A stretch of DNA of 15,399 bases, taken from CAZBWE01 sp964581905. Lineage in GTDB: Bacteria; Planctomycetota; Phycisphaerae; Sedimentisphaerales; Anaerobacaceae. The position numbers and the translations under genes are program-made. The stretch lies in NCBI GenBank assembly GCA_964581905.1, contig CAZOQJ010000052.1, positions 1 to 15,399 on the forward strand. Direction: 5' to 3'. Shown piece by piece: positions 1 through 7,138 of this stretch (position 1 is its first letter; every line of letters starts with the position of its first letter). The notes beneath the pieces were generated by a model that saw only the letters and a program-made list of their open reading frames with translations, was not told the DNA's origin and did not search any database.

Positions 1-1
1 A

Positions 2-3000
2 TATATCGAGCCAATCACGCCTGAGTTTGTTGAGAAAATAATTGCCAAAGAAAGGCCGGATAGTCTGCTGCCGACGCTTGGAGGACAGACCGGTTTGAAT
101 ACAGCCGTTGCGTTGGCTGAAAATGGCGTGTTGAAGAAATATAAAACCCGGCTAATCGGAGCCAATCTGCGAACAATCAAAAGGGCCGAAGAAAGAGACC
201 GCTTCAAAAAAATCATACAGGAATGCGGGCTCGAAGTTCCTAAAAGCGGTTATGCCCGTTCCTGGGAAGAGGCCAAAAAAATCATAGAGCACATTGGATT
301 TCCCGCTATTATTCGCCCCTCATATACATTAGGAGGCACCGGCGGAAACGTTGCCTATAACGCCGAAGAGTACAAAGAGTATATTCACTGGGGCCTTAAT
401 CTCAGTCCCGCAAATCAGGTCCTTATTGAAGAGTCTGTTGTTGGCTGGAAGGAATATGAGCTCGAGGTTATGAGGGACAAAAAGGACAATGTTGTTATCG
501 TCTGCTCAATTGAAAACCTTGACCCTATGGGTATTCATACCGGCGACAGCATTACTGTTGCGCCGGCCCAGACGCTTACCGATAAAGAATATCAAATAAT
601 GCGTGACGCCTCGCTTAAGATTATGAGAGCCATCGGCGTGGAGACCGGCGGCTCAAACATTCAGTTTGCGGTTAATCCAGACAACGGCAGGCTCTATGTC
701 ATTGAAATGAACCCGAGGGTCTCACGAAGTTCGGCCCTTGCATCCAAGGCCACCGGCTTTCCTATTGCCAAAATTGCTTCACTGCTTGCTGTCGGTTATA
801 CCCTCGATGAGATTCCAAACGATATTACGAAGAAAACACCCGCCTGTTTTGAGCCGTCTATCGATTACTGTGTTGTTAAATGGCCGCGATTTACATTTGA
901 GAAGTTTCCCAAGACTAACCCTGAGCTGACCGTGCAGATGAAATCGGTCGGTGAGGCGATGGCCATTGGCAGGACGTTCAAAGAGTCGTTGCAGAAAGCC
1001 ATAAGGTCGCTTGAAATTGACCGTTACTCGCTCGATAGAAAACATATCGATGGTGGAATTTCGCTGCCGCAGCTCAAAGATAAGCTGCGAACCAACTGCT
1101 GGGACAAAATCTGGTATATCGCCGAGGCCTTTAGAAGAAAGCTCGCGACCGAGGAGGTTTATTCTCTTACTAAAATCGACCCGTGGTTTCTTAATAACAT
1201 AAAAGATATTGTAAAACTCGAAGAAAAGCTCAAGGCCGGCAGTCTGGCAAAACTCAATCGCGACACGTTACGAGAAATTAAAGAATACGGCTTTAGCGAT
1301 AAGTATCTCGCATCTGTTTTGAAAACTGAAGAGACAAAGCTTCGCAAACACCGGCAGGGTCTTGGTATAAATGTGGTTTACAAAACAGTTGATACCTGCG
1401 GTGCCGAATTCGAGGCGACAACGCCTTATCTTTATTCAACTTTCGAATCAGAATGCGAAGCAAAACCGACCGGCAGGCGAAAAGTTGTCATTCTTGGTGG
1501 TGGGCCTAACCGGATAGGCCAGGGAATTGAGTTTGATTACTGTTGTGTACACGCCGCCTTTGCCCTTAAGGAAATCGGCATCGAATCGATAATGGTAAAC
1601 TGCAATCCCGAAACCGTGAGCACCGACTACGATACGTCAGATAGGCTGTACTTTGAGCCGCTTACCTTTGAAGATGTAATGAGTATCGTTGAAAAGGAAA
1701 ATCCCGATGGCGTGATTGTGCAATTTGGCGGCCAGACACCGCTGAAGCTGGCGGTGCCGCTCGAAAAAGCCGGCGTGAAGATAATCGGCACCTCACCAGA
1801 CAGTATCGACCGCGCAGAGGACCGCAAACGTTTCAATCGGCTGGTTAAAAAACTCAAGCTTCGTCAACCCGCCAGCGGAACTGCAACAACATATAACGAA
1901 ACATTCGAAATAGCGAAAAAACTCGGCTATCCACTTTTGATTCGTCCCTCGTTTGTACTTGGCGGCAGGGCAATGCGGATTGTGTATGACCAGCAGAAAT
2001 TAAAAGATTGTGTCGAAGAGGCAATTGAGGCATCCGGCGAACATCCGATTTTAATCGATGAGTTTCTTAACGATGCTACGGAATTGGACGTCGATGCAAT
2101 AAGCGACGGCAAGACGGTGGTAATCGGTGGAATAATGGAGCATATCGAAGAGGCGGGGGTACACTCGGGTGACAGTGCCTGTTCTTTGCCGCCTGTTTCA
2201 GTTAGTAAGGAAATTTTGGATGAGGTTAAAAGGCAGACAAAGCTGCTGGCTTTGGAATTAGAAGTCAAGGGGCTGATGAATGTCCAAATGGCAGTTAAAG
2301 ATGGACAGGTTTATATCCTCGAAGTCAATCCTCGTGCCTCTCGAACTATCCCGTTTGTCAGTAAGTCGATAGGTGTTCCGCTTGCAAAACTGGCGGCGAA
2401 GGTGATGACGGGAATGACGCTGAAGGAGTTAAATTTCACAAAAGAGGTTCAGCGAAATTATTTTACTGTCAAGGAGGCAGTTTTCCCATTCATAAAATTT
2501 CCCGGCATAGACACGCTTCTGGGGCCGGAAATGCTTTCGACCGGTGAAGTGATGGGGATATCTGATGATTTTGGAACCGCCTTTGCAAAATCGCAAATAG
2601 CGGCAGGAAATACCCTGCCGACCTCCGGCAACGTCTTTTTCAGTGTCAAGGATGATGACAAACCGAGGGCGGTTGAGATAGCTCGCAAGTTACATCAGAT
2701 GGGTTTTAAGATTATTGCAACGAAAGGGACGTGTATCGAGTTTATCAAAAACAATATTCCTTCGGAGTTCGTACTTAAAGTCTCAGAAGGCAGGCCTAAC
2801 ATATTAGATGCTATGATAAACAATAAGATAAATTTGATTATAAATACGACTGTCGGCAGGCAGACGATAAGAGATTCATTTCCAATAAGAAGAACTGCGC
2901 TTGACCGGCAGATACCGTACGTGACAACGGTAAGAGGGGCTGAAGCGGCGGTTTCAGCAATAAAGGCATTAAAGGAACAGAAAATCACTGTTAAACCCAT

Positions 3001-3019
3001 TCAATCTTACTATAAATAG
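2..3019 (+). CDS. carB: Carbamoyl-phosphate synthase large subunit, 5'-truncated by window edge
   Basis: Cytoplasmic synthetase subunit that makes carbamoyl phosphate from bicarbonate, two ATP and ammonia supplied by CarA, for pyrimidine and arginine synthesis. The frame is open from base 2, beginning YIEPITPEF, which matches about residue 64 of the E. coli protein, so roughly 63 residues (including the first Rossmann glycine motif) lie upstream; 1005 residues are present. Seen in order: first ATP-grasp half (GGQTGLN, GWKEYELEV, ENLDPMGIHTGDSITVAP, EMNPRVSRSSALASKATG), the oligomerisation region, second synthetase half (GGGPNRIGQGIEFDY, NCNPETVSTDYDTSDRLYFEP, GGIMEHIEEAGVHSGDSAC, EVNPRASRTIPF), and a C-terminal MGS-like allosteric domain (IIATKGTC, VSEGRPN, INTTVGRQ). 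All look intact. The stop is TAG, followed 15 nt later by carA, so this is a carB-carA transcript in the reverse of the commonest gene order. Confidence 0.98.
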   Translation, partial: YIEPITPEFVEKIIAKERPDSLLPTLGGQTGLNTAVALAENGVLKKYKTRLIGANLRTIKRAEERDRFKKIIQECGLEVPKSGYARSWEEAKKIIEHIGFPAIIRPSYTLGGTGGNVAYNAEEYKEYIHWGLNLSPANQVLIEESVVGWKEYELEVMRDKKDNVVIVCSIENLDPMGIHTGDSITVAPAQTLTDKEYQIMRDASLKIMRAIGVETGGSNIQFAVNPDNGRLYVIEMNPRVSRSSALASKATGFPIAKIASLLAVGYTLDEIPNDITKKTPACFEPSIDYCVVKWPRFTFEKFPKTNPELTVQMKSVGEAMAIGRTFKESLQKAIRSLEIDRYSLDRKHIDGGISLPQLKDKLRTNCWDKIWYIAEAFRRKLATEEVYSLTKIDPWFLNNIKDIVKLEEKLKAGSLAKLNRDTLREIKEYGFSDKYLASVLKTEETKLRKHRQGLGINVVYKTVDTCGAEFEATTPYLYSTFESECEAKPTGRRKVVILGGGPNRIGQGIEFDYCCVHAAFALKEIGIESIMVNCNPETVSTDYDTSDRLYFEPLTFEDVMSIVEKENPDGVIVQFGGQTPLKLAVPLEKAGVKIIGTSPDSIDRAEDRKRFNRLVKKLKLRQPASGTATTYNETFEIAKKLGYPLLIRPSFVLGGRAMRIVYDQQKLKDCVEEAIEASGEHPILIDEFLNDATELDVDAISDGKTVVIGGIMEHIEEAGVHSGDSACSLPPVSVSKEILDEVKRQTKLLALELEVKGLMNVQMAVKDGQVYILEVNPRASRTIPFVSKSIGVPLAKLAAKVMTGMTLKELNFTKEVQRNYFTVKEAVFPFIKFPGIDTLLGPEMLSTGEVMGISDDFGTAFAKSQIAAGNTLPTSGNVFFSVKDDDKPRAVEIARKLHQMGFKIIATKGTCIEFIKNNIPSEFVLKVSEGRPNILDAMINNKINLIINTTVGRQTIRDSFPIRRTALDRQIPYVTTVRGAEAAVSAIKALKEQKITVKPIQSYYK

Positions 3020-3034
3020 CAGGGATTATAAAAG

Positions 3035-4150
3035 GTGAAAGCTGTTTTGTTACTTGAAGATGGCACCGTTTTTAAGGGCGGCTCTTTTGGCGCCAAAGGC
3101 ACCAAATGCGGAGAGGTCGTATTCAATACCGCTATGACCGGTTACCAGGAGATTTTGACCGACCCATCTTATTACGAGCAGATTGTTACAATGACGTATC
3201 CTTTGATTGGCAACTATGGGACCAATAAAGCCGATGTCGAATCGCGGAAGATTTTCGCAAGCGGCTTTGTTGTGAAGGAAAACTGCGATTATCCGAGCAG
3301 CTGGCGAAATAGTAAATCACTGAGCGATTATCTAAAAGCCAATAACGTTGTCGGCCTGGAGGGTATCGATACCAGGGCCCTTGTAAGGCATATCCGAACC
3401 GAAGGAGCAATGAGAGGTATAATATCTTCGGGGCAGTTTAATGTCTCAGAGCTTAAGAAAAAGCTGAGCCAATACCCCGGCCTTGTAGATAGAGACATAG
3501 TAAAAGACGTAACGTCAAAAAAACCTTATCAATGGGATGAGGCGGTAGTAGATGTATTGACGGCTAAGGAGGATAAGCCGCCCGTAAAATATAAGGTTGT
3601 GGCTTTTGATTATGGTATCAAACTCAACATTCTGCGATTGCTTCGCTCGCACGGCTGTGATGTCTGGGTTGTGCCTGCAAAGACATCAGCCGAAGAGGTG
3701 CTGTTGCAAAAACCCGATGGCGTGTTTTTAAGCAATGGCCCGGGCGACCCCGGCCCTATAGATTATGCAATAGGCGAAATCAGGAAATTGCTTGGCAAGG
3801 TGCCTGTTTTTGGTATCTGTCTCGGCCATCAGCTTCTCGGCCTGGCTTTGGGTGGAAAAAGTTACAAGCTTAAATTCGGCCATCACGGCGCAAATCATCC
3901 TGTTATGAATCTCCAGACCGGCGAGATTGAAATAACCAGCCAGAATCACGGCTTCTGTATAGATATCGACTCTTTAAAAGATAAAGATGTGGAGCTGACG
4001 CATATTAATCTCAATGACCAGACCCTCGAAGGATTTCGCTGCAAAAATATTCCTGCTTTTTGTGTTCAATACCATCCCGAGGCCTCACCCGGCCCTCACG
4101 ACTCGAATTATCTGTTCGAAAAATTCGTAGCGTTGATGAATGCTTCTTAA
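3035..4150 (+). CDS. carA: Carbamoyl-phosphate synthase small (glutaminase) subunit
   Basis: Class I glutamine amidotransferase that hydrolyses glutamine and channels ammonia to CarB. The 371 residues are the normal family length. The N-terminal CPSase small-subunit domain (FNTAMTGYQEILTDPSY, GIDTRALVRHIR) covers about residues 1-150. The glutaminase domain runs from about 187 (VVAFDYGIKLNILR) and includes the nucleophile Cys262 in FGICLGHQ, and His347 and Glu349 in QYHPEASPGP, so the triad is complete. The start is GTG, preceded by AGGGA at 3021-3025 with a 9-nt spacer, and it aligns with the usual N-terminus. It follows carB by 15 nt, so the two are co-transcribed. No convincing terminator is seen after the stop. 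Confidence 0.98.
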   Translation: MKAVLLLEDGTVFKGGSFGAKGTKCGEVVFNTAMTGYQEILTDPSYYEQIVTMTYPLIGNYGTNKADVESRKIFASGFVVKENCDYPSSWRNSKSLSDYLKANNVVGLEGIDTRALVRHIRTEGAMRGIISSGQFNVSELKKKLSQYPGLVDRDIVKDVTSKKPYQWDEAVVDVLTAKEDKPPVKYKVVAFDYGIKLNILRLLRSHGCDVWVVPAKTSAEEVLLQKPDGVFLSNGPGDPGPIDYAIGEIRKLLGKVPVFGICLGHQLLGLALGGKSYKLKFGHHGANHPVMNLQTGEIEITSQNHGFCIDIDSLKDKDVELTHINLNDQTLEGFRCKNIPAFCVQYHPEASPGPHDSNYLFEKFVALMNAS

Positions 4151-4234
4151 ATCAACGAAGTCCAGCCACTTAGTTTGGATTACATAAGGTAGAACCCTAC
4201 TCATTATCAAAGACCCCAATTTGTGCCATTTCTG

Positions 4235-4263
4235 TTGATAGGAAACGCTGTAAAGATTATAAA
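4235..4263 (+). promoter_or_regulatory. Predicted sigma-70-type promoter of the AmmeMemoRadiSam operon
   Basis: TTGATA at 4235-4240 and TATAAA at 4258-4263 are separated by exactly 17 nt, each one base from consensus. A perfect TATAAT also occurs at 4272-4277, but its -35 candidate (TGTAAA at 4249) is poor. Transcription would begin near 4270, leaving a leader of about 60-70 nt that contains the structured element at 4288-4321. It lies in the 190-nt gap after carA, so the downstream operon probably has its own promoter. This is a prediction from consensus only. Confidence 0.5.
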
Positions 4264-4287
4264 AAATCTGTTATAATCATTATAGAA

Positions 4288-4321
4288 GTCGCCGACGCTC
4301 CATAGCTGTGGCGACGGAGCG
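4288..4321 (+). promoter_or_regulatory. Interleaved inverted repeats in the 5' leader (alternative hairpins or pseudoknot)
   Basis: Four perfect 6-nt arms alternate: GTCGCC (4288-4293), CGCTCC (4296-4301), GGCGAC (4310-4315), GGAGCG (4316-4321). Arm 1 pairs with arm 3 and arm 2 with arm 4, so the two 6-bp stems interleave. They would form either two mutually exclusive hairpins or a pseudoknot. Because there is no loop between arms 3 and 4, the switch-like hairpin pair is sterically easier. Arm 4 contains GGAG, placed 8 nt before the GTG at 4328, so stem 2-4 would hide that possible ribosome binding site. It may be a translational switch or simply a dispersed palindromic repeat that landed in the leader. 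Confidence 0.5.
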
Positions 4322-4339
4322 CTGACAGTGAGGCAGAAA

Positions 4340-5311
4340 ATGAAGGTTCAGTGCGGATTATGTCCGAAGAAATGCCTGATTGAGGACGGCCAAAGCGGCG
4401 AGTGCCGAGTGAGAATCAACATCGACGGTACCCTGCGAACCGTAGTATATGGCTATCCTTGTTCGATACATGTTGACCCGATTGAGAAAAAACCGCTTTT
4501 TCATTTTTTGCCCGGCACCACTATTCTTTCCGTTGCTACTGTCGGCTGTAATCTTCATTGTAAAAACTGCCAAAACTGGGAGATATCACAGGCAAATCCT
4601 GAAGACAGCCAGGCGTATGCCTGTCCGCCTGAGCAGCTTGTGCAGCTCACCAGGCAATACAATTGTCCATCACTGGCATATACTTATACCGACCCTGTTA
4701 TCTACTATGAATATACTTACGATACGGCAAAGCTGGCCAGGGCGGCCAATATACGCAATGTTCTTGTAACGGCCGGCTATATAAATGAAGGACCCTGGAG
4801 GCAATTGCTTAAGTATGTTGACGCGGCAAACATAGATTTGAAGGGCATTACCGATGATTTTTACCGCCGGGTTTGTTCAGGCACGCTAAAGCCGGTTCAG
4901 GATGCGCTGGTCATAGCTAAAGCCAGTGGAATACTGGTTGAGGTAACAAATCTTATAATCCCGACGCTTAACGATAAACCTGAAGAAATACGCCAGCTTG
5001 TCCGCTGGATTAAAACAAATATGGGAAGTGATACACCGCTACATTTCTCCGGGTTTTATCCTCGTTACAAAATGCGTCATCTACCAGAGACTTCACTTAA
5101 AACATTGGAAACAGCCCGCCAAATCGGGCTCAGCGAAGGTTTGGACTATGTATATATAGGAAATCTTCAAAGCAAAGAAGGGGAAAATACATATTGTCCC
5201 GGCTGCAAAAAATTGCTTATCGAACGAGTCGGCTATACTATATTGCAAAACCAGCTAAAAGATGGTTGCTGCCCTGATTGCGGCAGAGAAATCTATGGAG
5301 TTTGGAAATGA
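4340..5311 (+). CDS. amrS: AmmeMemoRadiSam system radical SAM enzyme (AmrS)
   Basis: Cytoplasmic radical SAM protein of the family genomically linked to Memo and AMMECR1 proteins; the reaction is, to my knowledge, not established. It resembles pyruvate-formate-lyase activases in the core. Residues from the ATG: an N-terminal cysteine cluster CGLCPKKC (from residue 5) with a further Cys at 22, the radical SAM motif GCNLHCKNC (Cys70, Cys74, Cys77) that binds the SAM-cleaving [4Fe-4S] cluster, VTAGYINEGPW, ANIDLKGITDDFYR, and a C-terminal CPGC...CCPDC zinc-ribbon-like pair. ATG at 4340 is preferred, with GAGG at 4330-4333 six nt upstream. An in-frame GTG at 4328 (GGAG 8 nt upstream) would add four residues. 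The stop overlaps the next start as ATGA, so it is translationally coupled to the next gene. Confidence 0.92.
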   Translation: MKVQCGLCPKKCLIEDGQSGECRVRINIDGTLRTVVYGYPCSIHVDPIEKKPLFHFLPGTTILSVATVGCNLHCKNCQNWEISQANPEDSQAYACPPEQLVQLTRQYNCPSLAYTYTDPVIYYEYTYDTAKLARAANIRNVLVTAGYINEGPWRQLLKYVDAANIDLKGITDDFYRRVCSGTLKPVQDALVIAKASGILVEVTNLIIPTLNDKPEEIRQLVRWIKTNMGSDTPLHFSGFYPRYKMRHLPETSLKTLETARQIGLSEGLDYVYIGNLQSKEGENTYCPGCKKLLIERVGYTILQNQLKDGCCPDCGREIYGVWK

Positions 5312-5490
5312 CACGCAGAAGGTTCATTCAAAAAATAATTGGTACGATTTTAGCGGCTGTTGCGGGCTTTGTGTTTATAGCCAAAAAGGCCTCGCCGCGT
5401 AAATTCATTCGTGCTATAAAGCTGAAAAAATATCCCGGTTCATTAAAACCCTTACAAAAAATTGAAAGTCAGGGAAAGTGGGGCGGTTAA
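5308..5490 (+). CDS. 60-residue membrane peptide with a twin-arginine-like N-terminus
   Basis: A short protein of unknown function. It begins MTRRRFIQKIIG, which fits the Tat pattern [ST]RRxF[LI], followed by one hydrophobic segment at about residues 10-25. The rest is a lysine-rich soluble stretch ending KWGG. There is no clear AxA cleavage site after the helix, so it is more likely an uncleaved anchor than a secreted peptide. ATG at 5308 overlaps the radical SAM stop codon (ATGA), and the gene ends 1 nt before the next start, so this spacing supports a real gene despite its size. A longer frame from 5278 exists but would overlap the upstream gene more and lacks the Tat-like start. It could be an assembly or targeting factor for the redox complex encoded around it, which is inference. 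Confidence 0.7.
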   Translation: MTRRRFIQKIIGTILAAVAGFVFIAKKASPRKFIRAIKLKKYPGSLKPLQKIESQGKWGG

Positions 5491-5491
5491 T

Positions 5492-7138
5492 ATGAAAAAA
5501 TGGTTAAACGAATCTAACTTATGTGTAGTAATTTTGTATCTGTGTATCTTTGGCATGTTTTTTACGGTTGCTTGCGAAAAAACACCAGTTGGAACCAAAG
5601 AAACAAAAGAACCTTCCCCCACGTCTTCCTATCAGAAAACAGAAGTGGAGGGAAAAAGCATTGAAGCCGAACGTGCTAAGGTTGTTCTGAATTCGTCACT
5701 TGCTGGCCGATGGTATCCTGCTGATGCTCAATTGCTAAATAAACAAATCGCAGGTTTTTTTGAAAAGGCGGAAGCCACACCTAAAGACAATGTTATAGCA
5801 TTAATTCTGCCGCACGCCGGCTATGCGTACTCGGGCCAGACAGCGGCTTATGGGCTTAAAACTGCGGGAAAAGAATACAAACGAATCATCGTAATCGGCC
5901 CAAGCCACTATTTCCCTATGCAGGAAACCTTAAGCGTTCCGAGAGTGACTCATTACGAAACGCCTCTGGGTCAGGTTCCGTTAGATGTGGAATTTATAAA
6001 TCAACTTTGTCAGTATTCAATGTTTCAGAACATACCACAGACTCATAAGCATGAACATAGTGTCCAAATAGAGCTGCCGTTATTGCAGCACTGTCAAAAA
6101 GATTTTAAATTTGTGCCGATTGTAGCCGGTAGTTGTTCGCTGGAAACAATTCGTAAGGCCGGTGAAATCTTAAAAGGTTTGCTCGATGAGGATACTCTTG
6201 TAATTGCAAGTTCGGATTTCGTCCATTATGGCCCCAACTATGGTTTCACCCCTTTTACCGAAGACATACCGAACAAAATAAAAGAGCTTGATATGGGTGC
6301 TTACGAACATATAGCCGAGCTGGACAGCAGCGGCTTTCTTGGGTACAGGCGAAAGACCGGCGCAACGATTTGCGGTTATGTTCCGATTGCAATCTTACTC
6401 TCGATGCTGGAAAAACCGGCCGAAGCACAATTGGTTAAATACGCAACCTCAGGCCAATTAACAGGTGACTTTACCAATTCCGTAAGCTACCTTTCAGTGG
6501 CTTTCTCCGGCACATGGAAGACCAATTCACCGCCGGTCAAATCTATGATTGATACCCCAGCGTTGACCGCTCAAGCCTGCCCTGAGCTAAGTCGAAGGGA
6601 TAAAAAACAGCTTTTGATATTAGCCCGTGAAACAATTCTTTTTGCATTGAGCCATAATCGAGCACCCCAAGAATCTGATTTGTCCGTTACAATCAGCGAG
6701 GCGATGAGTCAGACGCGTGCTGCATTTGTAACGCTCGAAAAGCATGGTCGGCTTCGAGGGTGCATAGGCGATATTTTACCAAGACGGCCTTTGTACAAAT
6801 CGGTTATTGCAAATGCAATCAATGCCTGCGTTAACGATAGGCGTTTTTTGCCGGTGACATTGGCTGAGTGTAATGATATTACAATCGAGATATCTGCGCT
6901 AACCCCGCCCCAGGAGGTTGCTTCATCGGCGGATATTAGAATCGGAATAGACGGGGTCGTCCTGCGGAAAGATGGCCGGTCGGCTGTGTATTTACCGCAG
7001 GTCGCACCGGAACAAGGCTGGGATTTAGAGACCACGCTGACGCATTTATCAATGAAAGCGGGATTGCCCCCAGATGCCTGGAAAGAAGGTGCAACATTTC
7101 TGGCCTTCCAGGCAGATGTTTTCGGCGAGGAAAAATGA
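5492..7138 (+). CDS. AmrB-AmrA fusion (Memo + AMMECR1), predicted lipoprotein
   Basis: A 548-residue two-domain protein. Residues 1-28 form a hydrophobic signal ending FFTVAC, so Cys28 could be lipidated, though the lipobox is weak. A polar linker follows to about 66. The Memo-like domain (about 67-342) has LPHAGYAYSG (His108), GPSHYF (His139), SDFVHYGP (Asp242, His245) and TICGY (Cys294). His108, His139 and Cys294 match the metal ligands of human MEMO1. The AMMECR1 domain (about 370-548) contains TLEKHGRLRGCIGDI, with the signature LRGCIG at 421-426. The linker holds a palindrome-derived CPELSRRD at 363-370. ATG at 5492 is chosen because it gives the signal peptide and has GGGG at 5480-5483; a TTG at 5462 would extend into the previous gene. 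Family function is unknown; an exported location would be unusual. The stop overlaps the next start (ATGA). Confidence 0.9.
   Translation: MKKWLNESNLCVVILYLCIFGMFFTVACEKTPVGTKETKEPSPTSSYQKTEVEGKSIEAERAKVVLNSSLAGRWYPADAQLLNKQIAGFFEKAEATPKDNVIALILPHAGYAYSGQTAAYGLKTAGKEYKRIIVIGPSHYFPMQETLSVPRVTHYETPLGQVPLDVEFINQLCQYSMFQNIPQTHKHEHSVQIELPLLQHCQKDFKFVPIVAGSCSLETIRKAGEILKGLLDEDTLVIASSDFVHYGPNYGFTPFTEDIPNKIKELDMGAYEHIAELDSSGFLGYRRKTGATICGYVPIAILLSMLEKPAEAQLVKYATSGQLTGDFTNSVSYLSVAFSGTWKTNSPPVKSMIDTPALTAQACPELSRRDKKQLLILARETILFALSHNRAPQESDLSVTISEAMSQTRAAFVTLEKHGRLRGCIGDILPRRPLYKSVIANAINACVNDRRFLPVTLAECNDITIEISALTPPQEVASSADIRIGIDGVVLRKDGRSAVYLPQVAPEQGWDLETTLTHLSMKAGLPPDAWKEGATFLAFQADVFGEEK
6580..6599 (+). 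repeat. Imperfect palindromic element inside the AmrB-AmrA linker
   Basis: CCCTGAGCTAAGTCGAAGGG is an imperfect palindrome (CCCT/AGGG ends around a short centre) of the type CCTTCGACNAGCTCAGG, which I recall as a dispersed repeat in many environmental bacterial genomes. It is read in frame as CPELSRRD, exactly between the Memo and AMMECR1 domains, where an insertion would do least harm. Confidence 0.6.

Noticed and set aside
4186..4200. Small inverted repeat GTAG-AACC-CTAC after carA as a terminator
   Set aside because: A stem of only about four pairs with no T tract; too weak to support.
5462..5491. TTG start adding ten residues to the AmrB-AmrA fusion
   Set aside because: It would overlap the upstream small gene and put charged residues before the signal segment; ATG at 5492 is better placed.
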